64,000 bases of DNA from assembly GCF_958295425.1 (NCBI RefSeq), contig NC_081139.1, forward strand, positions 26,231,463-26,295,462, in the 5' to 3' direction. The notes below the pieces were generated by a model, which had not been told where the DNA came from, ran no database searches, and saw only the letters and a list, made by a program, of their open reading frames with translations. A program made the position numbers and the translations under genes. Positions 1 through 12,317 of this stretch are shown here, piece after piece. This stretch comes from Solea solea (lineage: Eukaryota; Chordata; Actinopteri; Pleuronectiformes; Soleidae). Every line of letters starts with the position of its first letter. Position 1 is the stretch's first letter.

Positions 1-499
1 AGGAGCAGGAGAAGAAGTGAACACTCAAACTTGGGCCTGTTGGAGTTTTCTGTCGCTGCTCAATGTGAGAAGGAAGAGGAAAGAGAGAGAGAGAGAGAGA
101 GCAGGAGAGTGTGTTGGGTGAACAACCATTCATCCTGAGCTGAGGGAAAGTGTCCAAATCTCCCGTCCGACATTCTTCTGGGCTCAAAGAAGCCCCCCGG
201 TACAGAAGTGGCCCAAAACTGGCACAGACCGCCTCAGCGTTGCCAGGGACAGCCACTCTCCCGAGGTGTTGCTGGGGCCCAGTGCTTTTTTGTCCTCAGC
301 TCTCACCTCACTTCCTGGTTTGGAAAAAGAAAGCTTGGAGGATCATTAACCAGCAGAAAGACTGTACTGTATGTCCATGTGTTACCATGTCTCCATTCAG
401 TTAGCTATTTCTACCACTATCAATCCAGCGCTGCCACCAATTCTTCACCTCACATACCCTCACGTCGATGCATGGACCAGATGCCAAATGAGTTGGGTC
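1..499. other. upstream flank, no gene recognised
   Basis: Purine-rich at first, with a (GA)n microsatellite at about 83-101. The short open frames here (84 and 109 codons) overlap each other in different frames, have no recognisable domain and no splice context I trust. It could belong to a neighbouring gene's untranslated exon, but nothing seen supports that. Confidence 0.4.
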
Positions 500-806
500 T
501 AGAGCTGCAACTAACGATTGTTTTCATAATCGATTAATCGTTTGGTCCATAAAATAGCAGAAAACCTTAAAAAATGTTGATCAGTGTTCGTCAAACCTGG
601 AAATGATGATGTTCTCAAATGTCTTGTTTTGTCCACAAACCAAATGATTCACTTTTAATGACTTCTTTGTTTTTAATAAGAAAATATTCACAATTAAGAA
701 GCTTAAACAATAGGAAATTTTGTTTTAATCATGAAAAAAAAGCCTTCAAACCGGTTCATCGATTATCAAAATAGTAGTCGATTAATTTAGTAATCGATTA
801 ATGGCG
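500..806 (+). repeat. AT-rich miniature inverted-repeat transposon (CGATTAATCG family), near full length
   Basis: The left end reads gctgcaactaacgatt and continues into ATAATCGATTAATCG. The right end is the inverted counterpart, with two TAATCGATTAAT-type blocks at about 775-802. The interior carries the phrases 'ttggtccataaaa', 'tcaaacctggaaatgatgat' and 'aagaagcttaaac', which recur in at least seven other places in this window in both orientations. It has no coding capacity. The family is abundant in fish genomes; I infer a non-autonomous DNA transposon. Confidence 0.7.
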
Positions 807-2518
807 TGAAAATGCTGAACTTTAGGGACAGGAATGAAAAAGCAGTACAAAATGAGTTCCAGTTTCTTAGAAATTAAAAAATGCTAACAAAGATTGGAAC
901 AAAGATTGCTCGCATTTTCTGATTCTACAACCAAGTGTCGGCCCCAATTAAAATATAAATCATAAATTCTTGCTACTGCTGCATCTGTATGACAGTGACC
1001 AAACAATAATACACACAGAACCACAGGCAGCTACGTTGTCATCTGTTTTTATCCATTACCTCTGCTGTGTTCTCTGAACTTTAACAAATGTGTAATAAGT
1101 TGCCGAGTCAATCAGGGTGAGCAAGGAAACATTAAACTCACCCGTATCCAGTTGTGCTTCATTTATTCATTCACAAAGGATATTCTGTTAGAAAGTGATG
1201 ACTCTAATAAGACTCTATCATGTTGTACTGAACCCAAGAATGAATCCTCTTAGCTCCTAAATCCTCTTAAGGACGACCTGTGAGTTTCCACTCTCCACGG
1301 CCACAGAAGCACCTGGAAATAAATACTAGAAATCATCATCATGTAGAATTTAGGACCCTTGTGTAGTGTCACATACAGATCAGAGCAGACCATAACTACC
1401 TGGGCCTCTATGAGGATAAGACAACATGTGATAATCTGTGAAATACCTTTAAAGCTGGCCAACAACCCAACTCTTCCCCCGTGCACCAAGGTTAATATCA
1501 GACACTTGTGTAAGTGTATGTTTAAAAGTTGATTGTTGAGTTTTAGATTTTATATCCTGGCCATGCAATATGGGTTAAATAGAATCACATTACTACAAAG
1601 AGAGTAAATGACGAAAATAAGACTAAAATGCTTAACTAGACAACAAGAGTATGAATGTGACTAAAACTGATCAAAACTAAAATGACAGTTTGACTAAAAT
1701 TCAAATTAAAAACAGGTCGCCTAAAACAACCGTACCTGGAACAACGTTTTTTCACATGAGAATCTGCTGGGTTTTTGATCAGTAAAGGTCAATGATTTGC
1801 ACATTAGTCAGAACAAATGTCATGTTCACATAACGGTAAAATACCAATACCACAACAGAGTCATTTTAGGACATCTTAACCATATTCAAACAAACAATTA
1901 TATACAAATGTCAATTATAATTGTGTAAATTGCCTTTTATTCCTTTTGAATTGAATCATAGTTTGAGAGTTTGCGAGATCACTGATTTAAATACATAGGT
2001 TTTGTATACTAGCATTTTGAAACATAGAGTCTTGAATGAATTATTATCAGTAATTGTCTTTTAAGACGTCCTAAAATGACTCTGTTCTGGCTCTGATGTT
2101 TCCCCTGTTATGTGAACAAGACATTTGTTCCGTCTCATCTGGAAATCTTTCATCTTTGCTGATGAACACTTCCTCCAGGTAACTGAGTAAACCTGCCTCA
2201 TGGCACCGATCGACAGCTGCACGTCGACGTCCTTTACAGATAATAAGGCTTTGTAAATTCACAGTCAGGCGTTTCTGTCTTGTATATGCAAGTGCACAGT
2301 AAATATTTACTGGTGTAAGGCGGAAAAAAGCAAGACATAAAAATTGATAATTAACACGCGACAGGATGATGATTTATAACAGTGTCTAATCTCACACACC
2401 TTTTTATACCTTAGAGCTGCATTTTAATGACATACTTATCAGAAAAAAAGATATTAGCCTTCAGGTGAATACTGAAGGATTTTTTGGAATCCAACAACAT
2501 TCTAAATGGAGTATACAG
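807..2518. other. AT-rich non-coding DNA, nothing recognised
   Basis: Contains only short open frames on both strands (up to 79 codons) without domain signatures. No tandem repeat or paired splice signals with a coding exon were found. Confidence 0.35.
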
Positions 2519-2640
2519 TTAAGAAGCTGAAACGTCACAGAAACATGTTTTAATGACTTAAAAAAACACTCAACCGATTCACTAATTATCAAAATGGTGG
2601 ATAATTAATTAGTAATAAATCGATGAACCATTACAACCCT
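2519..2640 (+). repeat. truncated copy of the CGATTAATCG miniature transposon
   Basis: Matches the right half of the copy at 500-806: 'aagaagctgaaac', then 'gttttaatgactt', then 'ccgattcactaattatcaaaat', ending with 'aaccattacaaccct', a decayed form of the family's terminal 'ttgcagctct'. The left half is missing. Confidence 0.6.
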
Positions 2641-4339
2641 AATAAATACTTTATTGATATTGGTCTAACAGGTAACAGCTGGTCTACAAGTTTGAAAAAC
2701 AACATTATCTTATAGAGATTGTTGTGTGTTTTAATATTTTGTCAACTAAAATATACATTTCTTCATATCCAGGTTATAATAGTTTGGGATTTTTAATTAA
2801 TTTTAGTTTTTATTTAGATAAAAACCTAGGACTTTATTTACTTAGTTTGTTTTAATTACTTTTTTAGAGAGGGTTTGCTTCTAGTTTTTATTTAGATGTT
2901 ATTAGTTTGGAGTATTAGGTCATAAAAACCCAACAAAAGATGCCATTTTAAAAAAGAACAACCATCAGTGAATCAAATATAACTATCTACAAGAATATAG
3001 ACTTGGATGCAGTTAGTGTGTTAGGTCAAAAGATGAAAATAACATAAATAATAATAACAATAATAATCATAATGGGAATAATAATAAATAACCCTCATCA
3101 GGATTCTCAGGAGCTCAAATTGAGGAAAACCAAACAGACAATAAACCCAATAAAAAACAGACAAGAGGTTTGATTTACTTGATTCAAATACATTTTATTA
3201 TGAATGAATAAAAAGGCTGTCTTATTTATGAAATGATTTTACAAAGACAACAACTAAGAACCTTTTCCCTACAATCTGAGTTAGTTTTATAAAAACACAA
3301 TTCATTTTCAGTGAGGTGTCGTTTTTTTAAACTCGTTTTAATTTTTGTTAACTAGAATAACCCCGCTCATATGTCTATGTCACATGTAACACTGATAACA
3401 TCCCCTACAAACAACACAAACACACTTGTGTTTTGTATAACAGAAAGTCATAAATCATCACATATTAATATGAATATAAAATGTTACATCATCAAGTAAG
3501 TTATTGGAAATACTGTGTATGTTCGACACAAGCTCCTGCCAGACGAGCACATCCTCTCACAGACCACAGTGTGTCAGTGACTCACTGGCCTGTCATTACT
3601 GAATGTGAACGACAGAACATCAGCTTTGCCAAAGAAGGAAGTGGAGGTGAGGTGGGGGGGGGGGGGGGGGAATGTGTTTTTAGGGCGATGGCTGCTGATG
3701 CTGATGCTCATGTGTAACAACAGGCCGACAGAGCAACAAGGCTGCAGGTTCTCTGGAGACGTTAGACGACTCTCAGGAGCAGCACGAAGAGGCTGAGGCA
3801 GTGAGTGAGCAATTTATCTGACAGATAAAAAACACTGCACACTCCAGATTCTATTATCTGTAACTATCATGTGTGATTATCCAACATAACAACTCATTAC
3901 ACCAAGTTTTTAAACTGCAGATCTATACTATCACTACTATTAGTACTAGTACTATTATTAGCACTAATACTATTTCATTCATCGTATACACAACACACAC
4001 AAGCAGTGTGTCCCTAAAGATACAATATATAACATTTCATATCTAAAACAACAATGTCGTCTTTCTAAATCCATATATTTACATTCAAGGTAACAAACCT
4101 TTTTATTTGGATGTATCCGTCTCTGCTCAGCTATGACAAACACATCTTTTTCTTCTTCCACTCATCACTGTTTGTGTTGTAACCTCTGACACTCTCCTTC
4201 CTGTGAGACTCGCATTCATGTATTCATTCATGTCCTGTGAGTGGATGAGTAACTCACACTCTGAGACTCTTCAGTTAGACAGTGGTGACATAACGTGGGC
4301 CATATAACTTAATTGAAAACTTCTACCACCCTAACCACC
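2641..4339. other. AT-rich upstream DNA with a 17-base G run
   Basis: No gene is recognised. An uninterrupted run of 17 G lies at 3654-3670 and could form a G-quadruplex or be a sequencing-length artefact. Small (AAT)n tracts lie near 3045-3095. Nothing else stands out. Confidence 0.35.
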
Positions 4340-4864
4340 CTCCTCCTCCTCCTCTTCCTCCTCCTCCCGCTCCTCGGCGGTAACGGCACGGGTACACAGT
4401 CCCCACACACACCGGGGCAGGCGGAGGGGATGTGCTAGTGCGGAATGGAACCGAAGGGTGGTGGTGGTGAGGAGGAGAGGGAGGAGGAGGAGGAGGGAGC
4501 CTGTATCGTCATCTCAGAGTGTGGAGGGAGGGAGGGAGAGTCCGCCTTGTGGCTTCCTGGCCCCCTGCACCGGGCGGGTGTATTATAGATGCGCATCTAA
4601 GCAGCCGCGGGGCAGCGGGGGCCACTGGACTGGACTGGCTGCAATGTAACGGGAGTCTTGTGAGTGGGAATATATAGGACTCAGCCTTTACCCGCGCAGG
4701 GGGGAGGAAAGGAAGTAGGGAGGGAGGGATTAACTATTAACCAGCATTAACCAGCTGTGCGGAGCCGGTGCCGTACATAAGGCGCGCTCACCGGCGTCCA
4801 CGCCTCAGCCTGAGCTGGAGGATCCACGGAGCATCAGCGCTTCTGCTGCCGCTGACACTCAGAG
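4340..4864 (+). promoter_or_regulatory. slc41a1: putative slc41a1 promoter and first non-coding exon
   Basis: The composition shifts abruptly to GC-rich, with many CpG and long GGA/GAG purine runs (4445-4540, 4690-4730). A TATATA box at 4671-4676 suggests transcription starting near 4700. A good 5' splice site (gag|gtaaac) follows at 4864/4865, so a non-coding exon of about 165 bases can be proposed. Mammalian SLC41A1 also begins with a non-coding exon. Start site and exon are inferred. A second candidate donor (ca|gtaaga) lies near 5225. Confidence 0.5.
4671..4676 (+). promoter_or_regulatory. TATA box (TATATA) of putative slc41a1 promoter
   Basis: TATATAGG sits in an otherwise GC-rich stretch, about 190 bases before a candidate first donor site. 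Position and setting suit a core promoter. No transcript evidence is available. Confidence 0.4.
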
Positions 4865-5020
4865 GTAAACGGGATCAGAGAAGGAGCGAGAGAAGCGTTC
4901 ATGTGACGGAATGTGTCAAAGCTGCGGTAACTGACGACGACCACGACGATGATGATGATGATGATGCATTGATTATAATGTGTTGACTTGAAGACAGTGA
5001 GTGTGCTGATAGTGGCATGT

Positions 5021-5070
5021 GAGAGGAGAGGAGGGGAGGGGAGAGGAGAGGAGAGGAGAGGAGGAGGGCT
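5021..5070 (+). repeat. GAGAGGAG-type purine minisatellite
   Basis: About ten tandem imperfect copies of GAGGAG/GAGGGGAG form an all-purine strand just downstream of the promoter region. Such tracts can adopt triplex DNA; no function is shown. Confidence 0.6.
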
Positions 5071-6313
5071 CGTCTATTCAGGTCTGAGCACTAATTTACG
5101 CCTTTGCCATGTTAGGTTCGGCTGCTGTTGGTCCTGACTACTAAACAGAGGATTGTTTCAGCGGAAAGTCTGTGCGCGGATGTCGCAACGTGCAGGCGGA
5201 TGAGAGCCACGTCAAGTCAGCCACAGTAAGACCGGAAGCCTGGCACTAAGCCTTCAAAATAAAAGTGATCGAGAAGGTGCTGTTAATTTCACATGAAGGA
5301 GAGTTTCGGCCTGTTTTTACGTTTTGTTTTTTTATTTCATTTATTATTTATATTATATTTTATATTTATATTATGTAGTAATAATGTTATAGGTGGAGTG
5401 ATATTTTTTGTAATTTCTAAATGTCGTCCCTTAATCTCTGAATCTGTTTCAATTGAACTTGTTCAAATGTACTTTCAATTAATATTAATATTAATTCCCC
5501 CCCCCCCCCCCTCAAATTTTCCATTCAGTTTCTGGTGTTTTTTGTTTGTTTTTTTTGCATATAAACAGAATGATGGAAAACTTTGAATTATTGTTCCAAA
5601 TCACAAAATGATCCCTTTATGAGTCACAGGATTTGTCTTGTTAGTTTTAAATGGTGTCTTTAAGCTTTAAGGGTTTTTTGGATGGATTCATTGTTGGACC
5701 TCTGACTATGACCATGTACAGTAAATACTTCCTAAATGATTGTGATCTGTGGTCAAAGTTGTTTGACATGTTGTTTAGTTAGAGGAGGTGAGCTCATCTA
5801 AAATGTGCATACATTTAATTTCTGCATATGAAGTATATGTATATATGAATAAGGGAGAATGGAAAATAGCTACTAATTTCTGATAGGATTGTGATGTAAT
5901 CGATTCAAAACCAGTGCTGCACCATGACCATATGACACTATCAAAACATGAAAGGACCACTGAGTGTACAATTTAGTGTAATCTGGGATTTTCAGGGTAT
6001 TTAATATACAGTATGTGATAATATTGTATCACCATGTAGTTGATACAGCTGGTCTTTAACTTTATTTTTCTTTCTTTGACAGTATGTCATTTTTGAATCA
6101 TGTGTTTAATAGTGTGCGTGTGTGAGACACTGACACATACAGTATATAGAACTCTGTTTGAACGTCTCAGTTTCATCTCAGACTCTTTAATTAAGAGTTT
6201 GTCCAAATCATCATTGTGATTAGAAGGCAAACTTCTGTCCTCAAATGCAATCAATAATCACATAATTAGAGTGTTTATGTTACTGTGTAAAAAAACTGGA
6301 TGTTTATGTTCAA

Positions 6314-6515
6314 AGACAATTAACCGAGTCATTGTTTGGTCCATAAAATGATCAGTGTTTGTCAAACCTGGAAATGAAAATTAAGTTTCAGTTTGAATGA
6401 TTTCTTTGTTATATGAAGCAAAAAGAACAGTTTTAGTTATTCAAAAAAGAAACAATTATCAAAGTAGTTGACGATGAATTTAGTAACTGATTGATAATCG
6501 GGGAATCGCTGCAGC
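6314..6515 (+). repeat. degenerate CGATTAATCG miniature transposon
   Basis: Shares 'ttggtccataaaatgatcagtgtttgtcaaacctggaaatga' (given here as a composite of adjacent short blocks) with the copy at 500-806 and ends with 'gaatcgctgcagcggt'. Terminal blocks are mutated, so this is an older insertion. Confidence 0.6.
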
Positions 6516-7445
6516 GGTGTGTTTGTCTGTGAGCAGAGTTGTCGGTCATAAAGTTTGCTTTCCTTCAGCACAAATAATTCTTTTGCATAATCGCCTTTAA
6601 AAGCACTACACAAGGAGAGAAAGCTAGCAGCAACAGTTAGTCAGTGGACTTCAAGTGTGTTTGCAGATGTGCTGGAATTTATGAGGTGTCTTGAATGCAT
6701 CTTAAAGCTGCTCCTCTGAAACATTTTATATGTAATTTCTGTGTTTCTAGCTACAATGTAGTTATGTTATCATATGCAGTATTGGCCTCTCACAGATGCA
6801 CATGGCTAAAATAAGTCATGATTTAATTGAGAGCCAGCATCTGTGTCTGAACGTGGTTCTCAGTGCAGGGCTGAGCACAAGCATGCTTCAAAAATCCTGA
6901 CTATCACTTTGAGTATCTGCGGGTATGTAAAGTAGATGCTAAATGGATTAACAAAGATCCTCTGATGTAGTTTTGCTGCGGTGTGTGTTTGCTTGAAAAG
7001 GGACGAGGGTTGTTTATTTTGAAAAGTGTGACAGGAAGTGTTGTCTTTGCTTTGCTTTGAAGGTGCTGAGATAATGGAGATGATGTGTGTTATGTATGAG
7101 GATGGTATGGCAGGCACCTCAGTTAATGGCGGAATATTTTTAAGCTGCCCGGAAGAAATTTGGCTCTGAATGAAACTGTTGCTAAAGTCACTGTTGTCAT
7201 TGCCTCAGTGTCAGTGGAGAGTACAGGGAGATACAGTAGTGTGTACATTTATAGTTATGCATTTAAAGTGTAATTATAGGTTTAGAAAGAAATCCGCCTT
7301 AGGAATTCATTTTCAAAAAGCCATTCTTTAATATGTTGACATTTGTTTTGTACTTTCAAAAAAGTAACAAGAACTGGCAGCATTTTTTTTTTAAAGTTTG
7401 AGTTTAGCACAGGTTCTGGGAAAAGCTAAACCATTATTAAATGCA

Positions 7446-7790
7446 GAGATGCATGATATGGGACTTTTTGCCATTATCCGATATGCCGATATATCTCAAT
7501 GAAAGATCAGATACCAATATTAATATACTTTTCCCTCATTTAGTCTCGTCTGTAGTAACATGATATAATATAACACACTCACGTCACAGCAGATGTCAAT
7601 ATCAGTTTCCTTCATGGTGAAAAATAAATAAGCATACAAAAATATGAGTTGTGAGGGCACCGGCATGAAGGTCAAGGAGGTAGCAGCTTATTCGGCCTAC
7701 TGCTTTAGTCATTAGTCATATTGGGGTGTTTGCCGATGTCTGATAATACATTTTAAAGCCAATATTTGCCAATACTGATATCGTAAAGTG
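7446..7790 (+). repeat. 'gatgcatgatatgggac...ccgatat' miniature DNA transposon relic
   Basis: Starts with gatgcatgatatgggactt followed by repeated CCGATAT/ATATCG words, and ends with inverted CCAATACTGATATCG words near 7770-7785. The same vocabulary occurs at 43121-44003 and 53775-53865. It is non-coding and probably hAT-related, a placement that is inference. Confidence 0.5.
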
Positions 7791-7938
7791 TGCTAAAAAT
7801 GAATAAAACTAACAAAGGCACAATGTACACTGTCACAGTTTAAGCAGCCATATGTATTTAAGGAAACAGACCTGAACTAGGGCTTGAGAATGTTTGTGTG
7901 TAAGATCGAATAATGAAAGGAATCTGTTCTTTTCCAGG

Positions 7939-8620
7939 TGACGGTCCATTCTGTCCGAGTGAGGCACTCTCCTGCCGCCCGTAATCCAATCCCGGCACTG
8001 CAGACCTTTAAATACCACCCTTGAAAACCTCCCAGCAGACACATGGTGTAAGGTGAGACACTCTCAGGCCAACACACTCACCAGTCTGACGTGATCAGTG
8101 GACCGAGAGCGTGACCAGTCGCTGCTGCAAGTCTGTGATTGAAGCTGTTGCTGCACTCTGAAGGACCGCTCACGAGTGTCTGGAGGGGATTTCTGTGGCG
8201 AGTGGCGAGTCCGTCGTTTTCCTCTCTTGCCGCGTTAAACCGGTATGCTTTTTTCTTTTTTTTGTTGGCCTACTCTGAGCACCTTGCAGTGAATGGAGAA
8301 CATACTGGTTCTGCTCCCAAAGCACCGACAGGAACACGGGCTCTGCAGACGCACGGCTGCATGTGCCTTGCTGCTGTTTTTTTCCCACACGGCACCTTTT
8401 TCCTGGTCTTTAATAGCGACACCCACCCCCTGTAAACCTCTTTAATGGGATAAATCAATTGGACTGATCAGGTTCAAAACCAGATCAGGCAGCAAGTCCC
8501 GTTCTGACTTCACCAAAACTGTTAGGCCACGGAATCCTTTCTTTGTCAAGTCCATTGTCTTCATAAGGCTTCCGCATGGTACTTTGGTTGAAAGAACAAG
8601 ACAAACTCCCCGACATCGAC
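7939..8620 (+). other. slc41a1: slc41a1 5' UTR part of exon 2 (inferred)
   Basis: If the acceptor at 7938 is used, the mRNA leader here contains several upstream ATGs, including a two-codon frame at 8043 and a 98-codon frame at 8139-8435. An in-frame TAA at 8564-8566 closes the main frame upstream, so translation cannot begin before 8576. A second possible acceptor (tggtctttaatag, ending near 8416) would remove the 98-codon frame. Confidence 0.4.
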
Positions 8621-9061
8621 ATGTCCTCCGGGGCCGTTGAGATGAAGAAGGAGGGAGGCCCTCTCACGCCGGCCTTCCTCAACTCCAACTGCTCTGTCCA
8701 CCCGGTCATCCACACCAAGGGCTCAGAGGAGGTGAACCCAGGGACCGGCGCCGAGTTGGAGCTCACAGAGGTCACGTCTTTCGTGGAGAGAGCCAGCGAG
8801 ACCGGGGAGGACGAGGAGAGGTCGGAGATTGTGGTGACGATGGACTGTCGGGCCAACGCCAAAGGTCAGCGCGAGGAGGACGCTCTCCTGGAGAATGCGA
8901 GCCAGAGCAATGAGAGTGATGACACCAGCATTGGCCAGAGCCCCGAACCACCGGCACCACTCAAAGAGACCTCCTTCTCCATTGGCCTGCAGGTGGTGTT
9001 CCCCTTCCTGCTGGCCGGGTTCGGGACAGTGGCGGCAGGAATGGTCCTAGACCTCGTCCAG
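8621..9061 (+). CDS. slc41a1: slc41a1 coding exon 1 (residues 1-147)
   Basis: Encodes the cytosolic N-terminus and first membrane helix (about 119-142), ending in VLDLVQ. Donor cag|gtgagt, phase 0. The alternative start at 8576 (C at -3) would extend the exon upstream. Confidence 0.93.
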
Positions 9062-12000
9062 GTGAGTGATTCAAATGTGTTCTCTCATTTTAAACAACCT
9101 ATATAGATGTTCTGGCTAGTGTTAGATTCTAATATGTACGTAGTAAATCTGTCTCTGAAAGGATTCATAGTTCGTTGTGACTTGGGCCACATTTACTGGT
9201 TCAAACCTGACCTGATCAGAGGGAGTCTGTGCTCCGGTCATGGAGGAAGTTTCTGAACCAATATTCTTAATTCACTGATTCTAGTGATTTGATTCAGTTA
9301 CACTGAAAACAACTGCTTTACGGGTCACTAGTCACTCATTTGTGTGTGTGTGTGGGTGTGTGTGTGTGTGTGTGTGTGTTGCTGTGCAGCTCTGAGTATA
9401 TCTAAGGCCGCATCATATTATGCCATTTTCTTTCAGGGCTAATACATTCAGGTGTGAATTTGCCTGCTGTCCACAGTACCCCAGTGTTTTAGAGTCACAA
9501 AAGCTGTGCATTAACACTTGCTTTCATTTTCCCCGTCTCATCAGTCTAATCAAAAAAAATCCCTGCTCTGGCTTTATTTTCTCGTTAGTACTACTCTCTT
9601 TTACCATGGTCTTAGATGGCTTCTGATACGGAGCTGAAACGCGTGTAGCGTGTGCATGAAGACCATGTTGATCTAAATATGCCAAACATAACATAAACAT
9701 AAACATAGTATTTACCTTAAAGGCCCAATCCTTTAACAACGTGCTATTTAATTTTGTGAACATACGTCATGGAGATTCCACATGCTGTCCTAAAATAAAA
9801 TAAAATAAAATAATTATACTCCCCATCTGGTCAGCTATGGCTAGCTTGGGCTATAATGATGTAGGATAGTTGTTGTTCATGACTGCAAACAAGTTTAGTT
9901 GTGGTTAGCATAGCTATACAACATGCTAACCAATGTGAGTGTAACAACAATGTCAGTTTCCTTGTATTTGGTTAAAGCGGCCATTACATGGTCCTATCTC
10001 ACTTATATGTGAGATATGGAGGTGTACTTACAAACATGAAGTCGTTTTTATGGTCAAAAACGTCTTAGTTGCTGGATAACGTTGTGGTTACTGAGATAAT
10101 AAATACACATGCAAATGAAACACGAGCGTAGTGTGTAGCTTAGCCTGTAGCTGGCTATCGCTAATGCTAAACGACAAACCAATCACACAAAGACAGTTAT
10201 ATACGTATTGTTGGCACTGCTCCTTCCTTTAGGTGAAGTTTGGTGCTGTGTCCTGCTTTATATTGAAGAAGAAGAAGAACTACTCTTGTTGTAGCTGCTG
10301 AGCGTATCGGATGTATGGAGCTCAGCAGCTACAACGAGAGTAGTTCTTCTTCTTCTCCTACGGTTGAAAGTACCTCACCGGACGTGCCCGGACTCTAGTG
10401 CCCGGACTAGGAGGCGCTGCTGTTTAGAGGAGTGGTGAAATTCGCCAGTGACGTAACTAGTCAACGGAAGTGCCGTTCCGCTTCGTAGAGCTCAGGAAAA
10501 CAATCAAACCCCGCGCTCTCAGCAGTGGATGAACTGACTGTTATGTAATGACGCAGATACACACAAAAATGCAGCATTAATTGGCACTTCCGGGCTATGT
10601 CCTCTTTAATCTGGAAAAAAACAAGTGCGACCCTGTAAAATCTCTGTTTAAATGGTTCGTTAGCGCTTACCTCTGTACGACATGTGAACGCACAGAACGC
10701 AGGGGTATGGTTAAGTGGTACGGGTAAGGGGTGAAATGGGTTTGGACCTAAAGTGTGCACTGCAGTATAGAAACACAAACACAGGCCAGAGTCATATATT
10801 CCTTTAGAGTCAGCTTTTGATGCAGATAAAGCTGCCAGGAGAACAGTCCGGGCACATTGTGTACACGCATGCTGATGCCAACATTCTGGAGCCCAGGAAC
10901 CCGGCACACAGAGGAGACGGGGGGGAATAAAGTGTTGTTTCTTAGAGCACCTGAAATGGCAGAAAGCTACAGTTGAGCGAGAGTCTGAGTGAAAACAAAA
11001 CACAGCGCGGTGTCAAAAGCCTCCATTTACCATGTGGTTGGGTATCCTCGCTAAACCAGGAATGCAGAGGTTTGAGGTCAAAAAAGTTTTCATGCTGCCT
11101 TAACGTCGGCACCATGCTGCGGCAGTTCCTCCAGTTTCCAAAACACTCGGAGCACCATTCCTGCAGAGGTGAGGCAGGGAAACAGGAGATACAGATGGTA
11201 CTGGGCCTTATCTTCTCCTCCAGTCAGCTGCACTCATGACTGCGGGCAAAGCTCAAAGTCGTATTCACAAGAGATGAGATGCAAAGTCAGACTTCACTGA
11301 AACGTCACTGTATGAACTGCTGCGTGTTTCGCCATCCATGTAAAGTGGAATATGCTCCTGATGGATGCTGCACTGCTGGTGAAGCATGGATGAAAGAATT
11401 CTGCCTCCGTGAGACTTGAATCAGGAGTGAATGAAAAATGACAGACAATGTGGGGAGAGTCTGGTGAATGAGTGAGGAAAAAGGACCTGTTGAAGAGTGA
11501 TGGATCAGTTGAGAGACCGAAGGAGGAGAGTGAAGCCTGGGTCACATGATTACAGGTGTTCACACTGCTCTGCTTTTGAGTCTCCTGTATTCAATCACAG
11601 TGTCATTAGATATCTGTTAAATTCAGGCTGTGTAAAATCCCATTGTTTGGTCGTTGTGAGCAGAAACAATTGAGCATTATTTGCTGCTTCCTTTTTATTT
11701 CTTTTTCACAAAAGTCCCACAGCTGGAAAAAGAAAAGTTTATAGTAAATAGAGACCACAGTATGTGTGTCAAAAGATTTCTCAAAGAACGTTAGTGATAA
11801 ATGACATATCAGACATGTCTGATATTTTTAATCCGTCAAAGGGGGAGCTGCAGAGAATGTTTTGGAACCACTGAGCTAAAGTAAGTTACAGTAACACTGT
11901 AGTAACACAAGTGCTTTCAATCCACGGTTGTAATAAATTCAACCTGAGTGTCAAACAGGCGACTTAATCCCCCGTCCATGTCACAATGAAATGCTATCTC

Positions 12001-12277
12001 AGCTAATCCTCCCTGTCCTCTGTGGAAGATAATTCTCTCTCTCTCTGTCATTAACCTGTAAACTGTAAAGTTCTTTAGGTTATTGAGTTGTGTCCTCTGG
12101 ACTGTTGCATTATTCTCTATACACTTGTTGATCGTTGTTCACTTTGACCATTGGTAACACACACTCACACACATAGAGCTTCTGGCTTCATTCCCACTCG
12201 AGGGTTGGCCCAGAAAGGATTGTCCAGGCTGGTATAGAGGAGTGAGGCGTCTGCATACTTGTGCTCTGTGACTTGGT

Positions 12278-12317
<40 letters not shown>

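Larger units (their letters stand above)
4865..7938 (+). other. slc41a1: slc41a1 5' UTR intron (inferred)
   Basis: Lies between the candidate donor at 4865 and a strong acceptor (ttcttttccag) ending at 7938. It begins with CpG-rich sequence and a GAGAGGAG purine minisatellite at about 5021-5070, contains a 15-base C run at 5497-5511, and holds two miniature-transposon relics listed separately. No coding exon is recognised. Confidence 0.4.

Noticed and set aside
10461..11003. 180-codon minus-strand open frame
   Set aside because: Cys/His-rich but with no zinc-finger spacing or recognisable domain. Flanked by repeat-like sequence and antisense within the slc41a1 intron; length alone is not enough.
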